Positions 33,249-43,748 of a DNA stretch of 64,000 nt are shown piece after piece (position 1 is the first letter of the stretch; each line of letters begins with the position of its first letter). A program made the position numbers and the translations under genes. Source of the DNA: Costus lasius. Taxonomy: Eukaryota; Streptophyta; Magnoliopsida; Zingiberales; Costaceae. Under the pieces are notes generated by a model. The model saw nothing but the letters and a program-made list of their open reading frames with translations. It was not told the origin of the DNA and did not search any database. The stretch covers positions 32,992,850 through 33,056,849 of the forward strand of contig CM050452.1 in the NCBI GenBank assembly GCA_027563935.2, written 5' to 3'.

Positions 33249-34247
33249 GTCTATGCATGCTATTATGTTTGCTGATGTGATCCATGTTTACATTTATGCT
33301 TAGATCTATGGTTGGTTACATGCGCAAGCTCATGAAAAATTTATGATGCGAAAACTTCATGCATGATGTTTGTTGTTCTAAGCCGCATGTATAGGTGCTT
33401 GTTGTTTGTTGTTGTCAAAGTTGCGCTCCCCCTTGAAGGGGACTCTACAAGTGTTGTTGTTGGCGCATGTTTGATTGGCGCTTCTTACATGTTGTTTTTG
33501 ACAAAACAAAACATCTTGCGCGCCCATGAATTAGATCTAAGTTGCACCTATTGTAAACCCTTAGACGGGTTGATGGGGTTGAAAGCATCCTCTATGTTAG
33601 ATCAAACTAGTCTGATCAGACCATCTGACAGCCTAGATGGATCGACCAGATGGCACCTGTGCGCAAGCACGAGGTGGCTATAGGTCGATTGCATCACAGG
33701 CGTGTAGCGAGGTCTGGTTGAGACAACTAGTGAACACACATGAGTTAGGCCCGGGGTCACACCCGCTTGCCAGAACTCATGTTGGTGGTTCAGCCCTTGG
33801 CGCATGCATGGTTGACCATCAGGTCAACGCGAGTCAGTTAGGACTTGGTGCATGCAAGGGCAAGGATCTAACTAGACTTGATGAGTGGATCCCCATCAAT
33901 GGACCGTTGTAAGGTTATAGGGCTCATAAGGAAATTAAAATTGATGCCATGGGGTTTTTCAAAAATTTTAATTTCATGAATGGATCACATGTTGATTGAT
34001 GCCTATGCTTGTTTATTTAATCTTATGTGGGTTGCCCTATTGTGTGCTGTGCTGGGGCCTGCGTGCCTGGATTTAAAATTGTAAATTAATTTGTGATCTG
34101 CGAATCACATTGTACTTAATTTATAATATGTAATTGACCTGCGAGTCAATCTTGTCTAGATAGATCAAATTGTATTTGATTAGACAGGAGCACAAAGGCA
34201 CACATCCCAAGGGGCATTCAGCTGGTGGCGCACCTGAGGTGCTCTAG
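33249..34247 (+). other. E6 leader, part 1
   Basis: Non-coding leader equivalent to 18948-19950. It contains an LTR-end-like stretch GCGCTCCCCCTTGAAGGGGA (33423-33442). It is interrupted at TCTAG by Gypsy G1 and resumes at 42299. Confidence 0.85.
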
Positions 34248-35918
34248 TGATGTAGGGGTGATTCACAAAGCATGCAAACAACGATTTTCGAAAAATAGTT
34301 TTTTTGTAGTTTTATAAAGTAGAGAAACCGACTTATACTAACGAGGTTTGAAAATAATGTTTTTGTAGTTTTTAAATAAGAAAACCGAATTAAACTACTT
34401 GCAAGAAAGAAAATGCTACTTGCTTCAAAGTAAATGACAATAAATGAAAAGAAGACTTACAGTGCGGCCCTTGAGCATAGAAGGACCGTCCTTCCCATTC
34501 TTCACCGGTCCTACTCTGATGGAAGGTGTAGGTTACACACAGGGCAATCAGCAATCCCACACAGGCGTGGGTGAGTTATAAAGCAGATTAAAATAACTAC
34601 ACAATCAAATGTCAAGAGGGAGGCTAGTCCTCCAAATTCTCTTGCTAACACAAATATTGGACTAACTAAGAGGGGGGGAAAGAAAAGGGGAAGAGGGATG
34701 CGCCAAGCTCCTTTCCTTGCGCCAACTCCTACAAATCCGAGGGAAGTGTAGTAAGATGCTCTTAGATAATATGAAAGAGAACACAAGAGGTTAGAACACT
34801 TAACTTATAGAATGGTCTTGAAGAGATCAAAGGATGCTTCCATGTTCTATGCGCCACTTGAGTTGTGTTCTTGCTTTGATGTTGAATGCTCTCGGTTTGA
34901 CTTGGATGAAGTGATGAGGAAGAGAAGAGGAGAGGAGTCTCGGCTCTTGGAGAAGTAGGGGGAAGATGAGGGGGTTTGGGCGACACAAGCACCCTAAGGA
35001 GAAGAAGTAGGCGACACAAGCACCTAGGCGACACAAGCACCTTTCTTTGGCTAGGAAACTAGTCAACAATTTTATTTCAACAATGCTTAATGCACATGAT
35101 GCGATGGGGACATATTTATAGGTGGCTAGGGATGAGGATAAGGTGAGGGCAAGGTGGTCATTGGCCCCTTGCGCCCCTTACATAAGTGGGAGATTTCGAA
35201 ATTAATTACAAGGCAATTAATGCAATTAATGGGCTGATATTGTTGTCTTCTTTGGAGAGTCTTCAAAGGAAAGCATTTGAATTTCGAATTTGCTTTCTTC
35301 CTTGTGTTGATGTCGCATGGATGGAGAGTTGACTTGAATTTGAATTCCTTCCAAGTTGGTTTGGGCGGCAATGAGATGAAGGAAAGGATTCACCATGATT
35401 TGTGGATCTAGATTAGGCGCCCCTTGATTTGTGGATCTAGAGTGGCGCCCCTTGATTGATGGATCTAGATTGAGCCTTTGCATTCATTTGTTGCTTGAGG
35501 GTGGCGCAAATGAATCCATGGGTTTGGTATCTTCTTCAATTGGAAAGGGCCTTGAAGTGGGGCTTTGAAGTGGAGTTGAGTTGGAAGTCCCCTTTGAGCT
35601 AGTTTGAAGTGAACCTTCCAAAATGGGAACTAGCTCCATGGAGTAGAGTGAGCTAGCTAGCTTGTATCCCTTGAGCCATCTTTAAATGTGTCCAACTACA
35701 TGCACTAACCTACCATGATATTACAATGCACAACCTACCAACAACATTCATAAAAATAAACTACATGGTAGACTTTTGGGTGGAACTAACCTATCATGCC
35801 ATGCAATGCAAATATGGAAAGTACTAAAAAGGAAAGTGGACTCTAAGTGAAGCCATACCTGATGGGCTTCCTCCGAGCCCTAGTGGATCTTCTAGGAGCT
35901 GTGTTAGGCCCTCCATCA
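34248..35918 (-). repeat. 3' LTR of G1
   Basis: TGATGTAGGGG to CCCTCCATCA, 1671 bp. It contains three copies of GGCGACACAAGCACC (34979-35042) and three near-copies of a unit of about 31 bp with TGGATCTAGA...GGCGCCCCTTGA (35398-35472). The final 76 bp hold the end of the pol frame. Confidence 0.95.
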
Positions 35919-38497
35919 ATTCTCCCCGGGTTGGAAAAATTCTCCTCAGGAGAATTATCCTTGAATCCTTGGAGCAAATCTGGAGCAGCCAGGGCTAGCT
36001 CTGCCTCGGGGAGCCATGCCTCCTCACCGTTAGAGAACTTAACACGGTAAAACAGTTGTACCTCGTCAGGGGTGAGTCGGGTCTGGTCCTCAAGGATATC
36101 CACTATCTCTGGATCGAAGGGGGCCTCTGGTTCTTTGAGTGAGAGAGGCTCCTTGTATGCCGTGAGATCCTCCACGTTAACAGTGGTGGGGATCCCCAAA
36201 TCTGGAGGCAGATCAAGCACGTATGCATTGTTGTTGATCTTGCCCACGATGGTGAAGGGTCCCAATCCCTTTGCATCCAGCTTGCGTCCGTGTCCTTGGA
36301 TACGCTCCTCGCGGACTCGCAAAATCACCTGATCGCCTACATTGAATAACCTTTCTCGGCGTTTCTTGTTAGCAGCTTCGCAATATGAAACAGTAGAGTC
36401 TAGAATTTTTCTAAGAATCTCATGGTGCATTTGCGAAATATTGAAAGCATAATCACGAGCTGATAAAGAAGGCTTTAAACTCTTGGGTAAGGCAATCAGA
36501 TCAATAGGTTTCTTAGGCTGATACCCTAAGTTTGCCTGAAAGGGGGAGAGACCTGTAGTCCTATTGACAACACTATTGTAGGAGAACTCGGCGGTGGGCA
36601 AGAGTTTGTCCCAAGTGCCGGGGTGTTCACCTACAAGGCTTCTAAGGATGTTCCCTAGTGATCGGTTGACCACTTCAGTTTGACCATCCGTTTGGGGATG
36701 ATAGGCTGTAGAGAATTTCAGTTTGGTACCTAGTAAGGTCCACAAGGTCTTCCAGAAATAACTGACAAATCGGGTGTCCCTATCAGAAACTATGGTAAGG
36801 GGGGTACCATGTAGCCTAACAACTTCTTTAAAGAATAGCTTGGCTATGTGAGAGGCATCAGAAGTTTTATAGCAAGGGATGAAATGGGCCATCTTAGTGG
36901 ATCTATCTACTACTACAAAGATGGAGTCATGCTTGCTAGATGTTCTGGGCAGCCCTAAGATAAAGTCCATGCTCAAGTCTTGCCATGGGGCTTGGGGAAT
37001 GGGTAGCGGGGTGTAGAGTCCAGCACTATGCTTATGGGTCTTAGTTACTTGGCATGTCCTACAGTGGCTAACCACCTTAGCAACATCCCTGTTGAGGTTC
37101 GGCCAATAAAACCTCTCCTCAACCAAGGTTTGGGTTTTATCCCGACCATGGTGACCTGCAGACCCTCCTCCGTGTAATTCCCAAATAAGGAATTCTCGAA
37201 TTGAGGTCTTAGGGACACAAAGTATAGGTCCAAGAAATAAGAACCCATCCCTAAGGGTGTACAAAGGATGACTTAGGGGGTCAACACTAAGTTCAGCATG
37301 TATAGAAGCAAAATCAGGACAATCAAGATATGCAGTTTTCATATTTTCAAAGCCAGTAACTTGAACATGTAAAGTTTGCATAAGTAAAGTAACCCTACTT
37401 AAAGCATCAGCTACTTTGTTTTCCTTTCCTGATTTGTGTTTTAGGACAAAGGTATACTGCTGGATATACTCTACCCATTTGGCATGCCTAAAATTCAACT
37501 TCTTTTGAGCACTAAGGTATGACAAAGCCTGGTGGTCACTATTAAGGATAAACTCATTATGAATCAAGTAGTGCCTCCAATATCTAAGAGATTGAACTAC
37601 AGCATAAAATTCCTTGTCATAAGTTGAATATTTCTGTTTTGCCTCATTGAGTTTTTCACTGAAAAAGGCAACAGGGTGACCTTCTTGACTGAGGGTCCCT
37701 CCTATGCCAATCCCAGAGGCATCACAGTCAACCTCGAAGACTTTGCTGAAGTCAGGGAGTCTGAGGACTGGGGCTGTGGTCATCCTTACTTTAAGTTCAC
37801 TAAAGGCTCGGCTAGCAGGTTTAGTCCAAGCAAAATCGCCTAGTTTCAAACAACTAGTGATAGGGACAACAATAGTACTGAAGTTTCTAATAAACCTTCG
37901 GTAGAAGGTAGCTAAGCCATGGAAGCTCCTAACTTCAGTTAAAGTTTTGGGTTCGGGCCAGTCTAGGATAGCTTGGACCTTAGAGGGGTCAGCTTGAAGG
38001 CCCTGCTCAGACACTATGAACCCTAGAAAGACAACACTGCTAGAGAGGAAAGAACATTTCTTTAAGTTAACATAAAGCTTCTCTTTCCTAAGTAGTTCAA
38101 GGGTTTTCCTGAGATGATCTAGGTGAGCTTCCTTAGTTTTGCTAAAGATTAATATATCATCGAAATAAACAACTAGGAATCTACCTATGTAAGGTTTCAG
38201 GACCTGTGTCATAAGCCTCATAAAAGTAGAAGGGGCGTTAGTTAAGCCAAAGGGCATCACTAACCACTCATATAAACCATCTTTCGTTTTGAAAGCGGTT
38301 TTCCATTCATCCCCTTCTCTAACTCTAACTTGGTGGTATCCACTCCTAAGATCAAGTTTGGTGAACCATCTAGACCCAACTAGCATGTCTAACATATCAT
38401 CCAGCCTAGGAATAGGGAATCTGTACTTTACAGTTATCTTATTGATGGCACGGCAGTCTATGCACATGCGCCAGCTGCCATCCTTCTTGGGAGTCAA
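35843..38497 (-). CDS. pol: G1 Pol: reverse transcriptase, RNase H, integrase, basic tail
   Basis: 884 residues from the first Met after the upstream stop. Reverse transcriptase with YFDD (111-114); RNase H with D259, E296, D321, D364; integrase zinc finger (H442, H449 or H450, C479, C482); integrase core D511, D572, E608. The C-terminal part (about 760-884) is in the place of the chromodomain/CR motif of chromoviruses and ends in a basic run, RRSTRARRKPIRYG. The order RT-RH-INT is diagnostic of Ty3/Gypsy. The frame continues through the polypurine tract and 76 nt into the 3' LTR, as described for CRM elements. It is in the same frame as gag-protease (38585-40456) and separated from it by one TAA and 29 codons, so it is probably the rear of one polyprotein. 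Alone it lacks the first part of the reverse transcriptase. Confidence 0.93.
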   Translation of the reverse strand: MTPKKDGSWRMCIDCRAINKITVKYRFPIPRLDDMLDMLVGSRWFTKLDLRSGYHQVRVREGDEWKTAFKTKDGLYEWLVMPFGLTNAPSTFMRLMTQVLKPYIGRFLVVYFDDILIFSKTKEAHLDHLRKTLELLRKEKLYVNLKKCSFLSSSVVFLGFIVSEQGLQADPSKVQAILDWPEPKTLTEVRSFHGLATFYRRFIRNFSTIVVPITSCLKLGDFAWTKPASRAFSELKVRMTTAPVLRLPDFSKVFEVDCDASGIGIGGTLSQEGHPVAFFSEKLNEAKQKYSTYDKEFYAVVQSLRYWRHYLIHNEFILNSDHQALSYLSAQKKLNFRHAKWVEYIQQYTFVLKHKSGKENKVADALSRVTLLMQTLHVQVTGFENMKTAYLDCPDFASIHAELSVDPLSHPLYTLRDGFLFLGPILCVPKTSIREFLIWELHGGGSAGHHGRDKTQTLVEERFYWPNLNRDVAKVVSHCRTCQVTKTHKHSAGLYTPLPIPQAPWQDLSMDFILGLPRTSSKHDSIFVVVDRSTKMAHFIPCYKTSDASHIAKLFFKEVVRLHGTPLTIVSDRDTRFVSYFWKTLWTLLGTKLKFSTAYHPQTDGQTEVVNRSLGNILRSLVGEHPGTWDKLLPTAEFSYNSVVNRTTGLSPFQANLGYQPKKPIDLIALPKSLKPSLSARDYAFNISQMHHEILRKILDSTVSYCEAANKKRRERLFNVGDQVILRVREERIQGHGRKLDAKGLGPFTIVGKINNNAYVLDLPPDLGIPTTVNVEDLTAYKEPLSLKEPEAPFDPEIVDILEDQTRLTPDEVQLFYRVKFSNGEEAWLPEAELALAAPDLLQGFKDNSPEENFSNPGRIDGGPNTAPRRSTRARRKPIRYGFT
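35919..35932 (-). other. Polypurine tract of G1, inside the coding frame
   Basis: On the minus strand CCGGGGAGAAT lies immediately before the LTR start TGATGGAGG. Here it also encodes part of the Pol C-terminus (residues PGRI). Confidence 0.75.
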
Positions 38498-38584
38498 GAG
38501 GGCTGGAACAGCACATGGACTAAGACTTTCCCTAATATAACCCTTGGCTAAGAGATCATCTACCTGTCTCTTAAGTTCAGTGTG

Positions 38585-40456
38585 TTATGTAGGGTTCATC
38601 CTATAATGGGGAAGGTTGGGTAAAGTGGATCCAGGGACAAGATCTATAACATGCTGGATATCCCTAAGTGGTGGTAGACCATTGGGTAAGTCTTCTGGGA
38701 TAAGTTCACTATAGTCTTCTAGGATACTTTCTACCTCAGGAGGGGTTTTGGTTTCAGTTTCAGGGGTGGTCTCCTTAATGATAAGGGTATAGAGAGGTTG
38801 GTCTTCTAAGCATTCCTTAGCAAAGGTTTGGGGTTGGATAAGTTGGATGGTTGGCTTTGGTTGTTTGGGTTCTTCTATCTTACCTTTGCTAGTGGAGGCT
38901 CTAAGTTCCTTAGGTAAGGATGGCTTAAGCCTAATTTTCTGTCCATTGTGATTGAAGACATAAGTGTTTGTCCTACCGTAGTGGACAACATCCATGTCAA
39001 AAATCCAAGGACGGCCTAGGAGAATTTGGGCGACATCCATTGTGATGACGTCACACCATATTGATCCTTGGTAGGCACCAAAAGTGAGTGGGACAAGGCA
39101 CCTATGGGAGACAGGAACGCTAGTCTGGTTGACCCAGGAAATACTATAAGGCTTAGGGTGAGGTTCTGCCTTAAGGTTGAGTTTAGTGACTGCTACTTGA
39201 GAGACGGCATTCAAACTGCTCCCTCCATCAATTACTACTTTGCACATGTGACCATGGCATTTTGAGTAAGTGTGGAAGATGCTGGTTCTTCGCCAGTCTT
39301 CAGTAGGGGTGGGGTTGATCAGGGTGCACCTGACTACTCCCAGAGTGTTGAGGAAAAAATCCTCCTCACTACCACAGTCATTAATTTCAACATTACAGCA
39401 GTTAGGGTCTTGATCTAAGTTTTCCTCAGTTTCTACTTCTGGTTCTACATGTTCCTCAGTCATAACCATTATCTTTCTAGGACAGTCCCTTATGAGGTGA
39501 CCTGGTTGTTTACAGTTATGGCAGACAACTGTGGTTTGGTTTGGCTTGGGTTTAGGGGTTGAGGAGTTAGGGTGTGAACTACTGGGAGAAGGCCTATAGG
39601 TTGGTTTAGAGGTCAAAACTTCCTTTCTAATCTTAAGTTGTTGTTGAACTTCAAGGGCTCTTTGGTAAGCTTCCTCTATGGTATCTATTTGGTAAAAGGC
39701 AAGTCCTCTCTTAATTTCTGGTTTGAGACCATTCTTGAACCTACTCAGGGTAAACATTGGGGTTTCATCCATTTCACTCCTCAATAACAGTTCATCAAAC
39801 TCTACCATATATTCTTCTACGGTTGAGTTTCCTTGGGTAAGACCACTAGTTTGGTCAAGAAGCTTACTATGAAAGTTCAGGGGAACATACTTTTCTCTCA
39901 GTCTAGTGTTCATCTCTTCCCATCTTGTAATGGGGGGTTGTCTAGACCTTTGTAGGCTTCTTTCTACATTACTCCAGTAGAGTCTAGCAGAACCTTCAAG
40001 CAGACACTTGGTGAACCTAACCTTAGAGTGCTCGGGCATCATACTCCATTCGAAGTATTGCTCGAGTTTGGTTGCCCAGTCTAGGTAAACTCTAGGATCA
40101 AGGGATCCATTAAAAGTGGGCGGGTTAAGCTTCACAACATGGGCATAGTCATCCCTAGGTCGAGGGTTGTGATGATTTTGGACAGGGTGTCCTTCCCAAT
40201 CAAAGCCTTGGGGAGTGTTCCTAGGGTTGTTCCTTGGGGTTTGCTGCCTTTGCACAGGTTCCCTAGAGTGATGTTCACTTGGGGGTTGGCTATGAGATCT
40301 AGTCCTATTAGACTCTTCTATCTCTTGCGCCTTATCATTGAGTTGGTGTAGATTTGTGTCCACATCGTCTATCCTATGGTTTAAGGCTGCAATCATTTCA
40401 GCTAAGGTTTCCAAAGTTATGGGTTGGGAGCTTTGAGCCTTAGATCTAGTCTGCAT
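38585..40456 (-). CDS. gag: G1 Gag and protease, ending at an in-frame TAA
   Basis: 623 residues. A retrotransposon Gag domain (about 105-275), a Ser/Pro-rich stretch, CCHC zinc knuckle (C312, C315, H320, C325; CHNCKQPGHLIRDC), then an aspartic protease with DGGSS at D410. It ends in the linker that precedes reverse transcriptase. Gag packages the RNA, and the protease would cut the polyprotein. The TAA at 38585-38587 lies in the middle of a conserved stretch and the frame continues beyond it. It therefore looks like a point nonsense mutation; programmed readthrough is a less likely alternative. The start at 40456 follows a 156-bp leader. Confidence 0.93.
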   Translation of the reverse strand: MQTRSKAQSSQPITLETLAEMIAALNHRIDDVDTNLHQLNDKAQEIEESNRTRSHSQPPSEHHSREPVQRQQTPRNNPRNTPQGFDWEGHPVQNHHNPRPRDDYAHVVKLNPPTFNGSLDPRVYLDWATKLEQYFEWSMMPEHSKVRFTKCLLEGSARLYWSNVERSLQRSRQPPITRWEEMNTRLREKYVPLNFHSKLLDQTSGLTQGNSTVEEYMVEFDELLLRSEMDETPMFTLSRFKNGLKPEIKRGLAFYQIDTIEEAYQRALEVQQQLKIRKEVLTSKPTYRPSPSSSHPNSSTPKPKPNQTTVVCHNCKQPGHLIRDCPRKIMVMTEEHVEPEVETEENLDQDPNCCNVEINDCGSEEDFFLNTLGVVRCTLINPTPTEDWRRTSIFHTYSKCHGHMCKVVIDGGSSLNAVSQVAVTKLNLKAEPHPKPYSISWVNQTSVPVSHRCLVPLTFGAYQGSIWCDVITMDVAQILLGRPWIFDMDVVHYGRTNTYVFNHNGQKIRLKPSLPKELRASTSKGKIEEPKQPKPTIQLIQPQTFAKECLEDQPLYTLIIKETTPETETKTPPEVESILEDYSELIPEDLPNGLPPLRDIQHVIDLVPGSTLPNLPHYRMNPT

Positions 40457-40612
40457 GTTTGATTTTTGAAAAGAGGATTTTTATAGAGAAAATAATAATA
40501 GAGCTAGTAGCCAATTATGAAAATCCTTTGTCTCAAATAACCTAGTTCCAAAAATCGCCTAGAAGTTAGAAAATAAGTTTGAAGGCTTGAAATTTCTAAT
40601 CTAGGAGCCTAA
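40457..40612 (-). other. Short leader of G1
   Basis: 156 bp between the primer site and the gag ATG, without coding potential. Contrast with the 1.8-kb leaders of the Copia elements. Confidence 0.8.
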
Positions 40613-40624
40613 GCTCTGATACCA
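40613..40624 (-). other. Primer-binding site of G1
   Basis: GCTCTGATACCA on the + strand, complement of the initiator-Met tRNA site, three bases from the LTR edge at 40628. Confidence 0.93.
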
Positions 40625-40627
40625 AGA

Positions 40628-42298
40628 TGATGTAGGGGTGATTCACAAAGCATGCAAACAACGATTTTCGAAAAATAGTTTTTTTGTAGTTTTATAAAGT
40701 AGAGAAACCGACTTATACTAACGAGGTTTGAAAATAATGTTTTTGTAGTTTTTAAATAAGAAAACCGAATTAAACTACTTGCAAGAAAGAAAATGCTACT
40801 TGCTTCAAAGTAAATGACAATAAATGAAAAGAAGACTTACAGTGCGGCCCTTGAGCATAGAAGGACCGTCCTTCCCGTTCTTCACCGGTCCTACTCTGAT
40901 GGAAGGTGTAGGTTACACACAGGGCAATCAGCAATCCCACACAGGCGTGGGTGAGTTATAAAGCAGATTAAAATAACTACACAATCAAATGTCAAGAGGG
41001 AGGCTAGTCCTCCAAATTCTCTTGCTAACACAAATATTGGACTAACTAAGAGGGGGGGAAAGAAAAGGGGAAGAGGGATGCGCCAAGCTCCTTTCCTTGC
41101 GCCAACTCCTACAAATCCGAGGGAAGTGTAGTAAGATGCTCTTAGATAATATGAAAGAGAACACAAGAGGTTAGAACACTTAACTTATAGAATGGTCTTG
41201 AAGAGATCAAAGGATGCTTCCATGTTCTATGCGCCACTTGAGTTGTGTTCTTGCTTTGATGTTGAATGCTCTCGGTTTGACTTGGATGAAGTGATGAGGA
41301 AGAGAAGAGGAGAGGAGTCTCGGCTCTTGGAGAAGTAGGGGGAAGATGAGGGGGTTTGGGCGACACAAGCACCCTAAGGAGAAGAAGTAGGCGACACAAG
41401 CACCTAGGCGACACAAGCACCTTTCTTTGGCTAGGAAACTAGTCAACAATTTTATTTCAACAATGCTTAATGCACATGATGCGATGGGGACATATTTATA
41501 GGTGGCTAGGGATGAGGATAAGGTGAGGGCAAGGTGGTCATTGGCCCCTTGCGCCCCTTACATAAGTGGGAGATTTCGAAATTAATTACAAGGCAATTAA
41601 TGCAATTAATGGGCTGATATTGTTGTCTTCTTTGGAGAGTCTTCAAAGGAAAGCATTTGAATTTCGAATTTGCTTTCTTCCTTGTGTTGATGTCGCATGG
41701 ATGGAGAGTTGACTTGAATTTGAATTCCTTCCAAGTTGGTTTGGGCGGCAATGAGATGAAGGAAAGGATTCACCATGATTTGTGGATCTAGATTAGGCGC
41801 CCCTTGATTTGTGGATCTAGAGTGGCGCCCCTTGATTGATGGATCTAGATTGAGCCTTTGCATTCATTTGTTGCTTGAGGGTGGCGCAAATGAATCCATG
41901 GGTTTGGTATCTTCTTCAATTGGAAAGGGCCTTGAAGTGGGGCTTTGAAGTGGAGTTGAGTTGGAAGTCCCCTTTGAGCTAGTTTGAAGTGAACCTTCCA
42001 AAATGGGAACTAGCTCCATGGAGTAGAGTGAGCTAGCTAGCTTGTATCCCTTGAGCCATCTTTAAATGTGTCCAACTACATGCACTAACCTACCATGATA
42101 TTACAATGCACAACCTACCAACAACATTCATAAAAATAAACTACATGGTAGACTTTTGGGTGGAACTAACCTATCATGCCATGCAATGCAAATATGGAAA
42201 GTACTAAAAAGGAAAGTGGACTCTAAGTGAAGCCATACCTGATGGGCTTCCTCCGAGCCCTAGTGGATCTTCTAGGAGCTGTGTTAGGCCCTCCATCA
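40628..42298 (-). repeat. 5' LTR of G1
   Basis: 1671 bp, the same as 34248-35918 (offset 6380) apart from one base seen at 40877. It is followed by TCTAG, the target duplication. Confidence 0.95.
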
Positions 42299-43129
42299 TC
42301 TAGGAGCTAGAGCCCTGGGTTGGACCAGATGAGATGCAAAAGGAGCTCAAGTGAAGACTTAAGTAAAATTAAGGTCTTACTTAGGGTTCATGGGCATTTA
42401 CCACATAAGATCAACATGCTTTCTATTTATTGCTTTTATAATTAGAAATGCATGTGTTTATCTTCTGCTATCACCATAGGACTTGCATGATAGTCAAGAA
42501 GATAAAAAGACCGTTAAAATCCAACGCTAATATATCAAGCTCGTAAGCCTTCTGACGCGAAACCTCACCGTTCTGACTATCGTTGGAGCCGTGTTGTACC
42601 CACTCAGTGGGCACGTCCATCTATCTTCAGACGGTGCGGGATTACACCTGTGTGTTACAGAGTAGGGATTTATCCCTTCTCGTTGCTCAGCATAGCACGT
42701 GGTGGTCCAGGGAGTAGGTCGGGTCAGCTTGACCATGTAGGCTACATATGTGGCGCATATGGTAGCACATGGAGGCAGCCATCTGTGGGATCAGAGACTG
42801 TGTTGTACCAACTCAGTTGGCACAGTCTGCTGGATTGCCCAGATGAAGGGGAATCGCACGGGCTGGCGATTGGCAGGGACTGCCTACCAGAAATTAGTGC
42901 TTGTCCTCTCTGTGCATCTTATCTCGCCTGAGCGGGACGCGGAGACCAAGTATGAAATCTGGATCCCATCTCACTAAAAGAGTTTTACTCTTTCGGACTG
43001 TTTTACTGGATTTTTCAGTCAGATAAAATAGTGAGAAAAGAATCTTTCTTAAGTCCTGGATTGATTCTGAACATTGATACTGACCTTGCTGTTCTTGCAT
43101 TGTTGTAGATTCCTGCAGCAACGAACACC
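42299..43129 (+). other. E6 leader, part 2
   Basis: Continuation of the E6 leader after G1. It contains the conserved block with small overlapping frames (42650-42931 and 42750-42977) and the acceptor-like tract ending TGTTGTAG (43101-43108), 21 nt before the gag ATG. Confidence 0.88.
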
Positions 43130-43626
43130 ATGAGCTTCAATGTGCGATCCCTACTGGAAAGGGAGAAGTTTGCTGGGCCGAACTTCTCTGACTGGTTCGG
43201 ACACCTTAAGATCGTTCTTAAGGCAGAGAGGAAACTGTATGTCCTCGAGACGGCGATACCGCCGCAGCCCGCTCCGAACGCCGCAAGGGCGGTTCGGGAT
43301 GCCTATGAAAAGCACGTCAATGATAGCATTGATGTCGCTTGCCTGATGCTAGCGTCTATGACGCCACCGCTGCAGCGTCAGCATGAGGATATGTCGGCTA
43401 TAGAGATTATAGCGAACCTCAAGATGCTGTATGCTGCACAGGCGAGGACAGAACGATATAATCTGACGAAGCTCTTCTTTCAGAGCAAACTGGCTGAGGG
43501 GAGCCCAGTGGGAGCTCACGTGCTCAAGATGATTGGGCACAAGGAGGCTCTGGAGAAACTGGGGCATACCATCAACCAGGAGCTTGCTGTAGATATTATT
43601 CTGCAGTCTCTCCCGCCTTCTTTCGA
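43130..43626 (+). pseudogene. gag: E6 gag, truncated
   Basis: The first 165 residues of the Copia Gag (MSFNVRSLLE... to LPPSF), almost the same as E2. It then breaks at TTTCGA and continues into opposite-strand pol of H2, giving a meaningless chimeric tail that stops at 43726. No pol of E6 remains. Confidence 0.93.
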
Positions 43627-43748
43627 AATTCATATGGGGTCTTTGAAACTGCCTTGGATGGCACTCGGTTTAGTACCTTTGCAGCTGTCTCCAGTGCAAA
43701 TCCCCAAAAGGAGTAAGGTAGAGTAGCCTGACTCATCATAGAACGAAC
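43627..43748 (-). pseudogene. Copia pol relic H2, left fragment
   Basis: 122 bp of minus-strand pol just after the integrase core (equivalent to the residues around FWGFALETAAKVLNRVPSK). It ends in CGAAC, the left target duplication of E4; H2 resumes at 52923. Confidence 0.9.

Larger units (their letters stand above)
34248..42298 (-). mobile_element. Gypsy element G1 (chromovirus, CRM-like), near-complete
   Basis: Minus-oriented Ty3/Gypsy element of 8051 bp inserted in the E6 leader with a perfect duplication TCTAG (34243-34247 and 42299-42303). Order: 5' LTR 42298-40628, primer site, gag-protease frame, reverse transcriptase-RNase H-integrase frame reaching into the 3' LTR, 3' LTR 35918-34248. 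The LTRs differ at one base that I could find (34497 A, 40877 G), so the insertion is very recent. The pol sequence resembles the CRM clade of centromeric chromoviruses; the clade call is inference. Confidence 0.93.

Noticed and set aside
34511..35483. Overlapping frames of 80-92 codons in the G1 LTRs (repeated at 40891-41863)
   Set aside because: They are duplicated only because the LTRs are nearly the same. They lack motifs and several overlap in different frames.
43130..43726. A 198-codon Gag variant with a new C-terminus
   Set aside because: The tail comes from reading opposite-strand pol after a rearrangement; only the first 165 codons are Gag.
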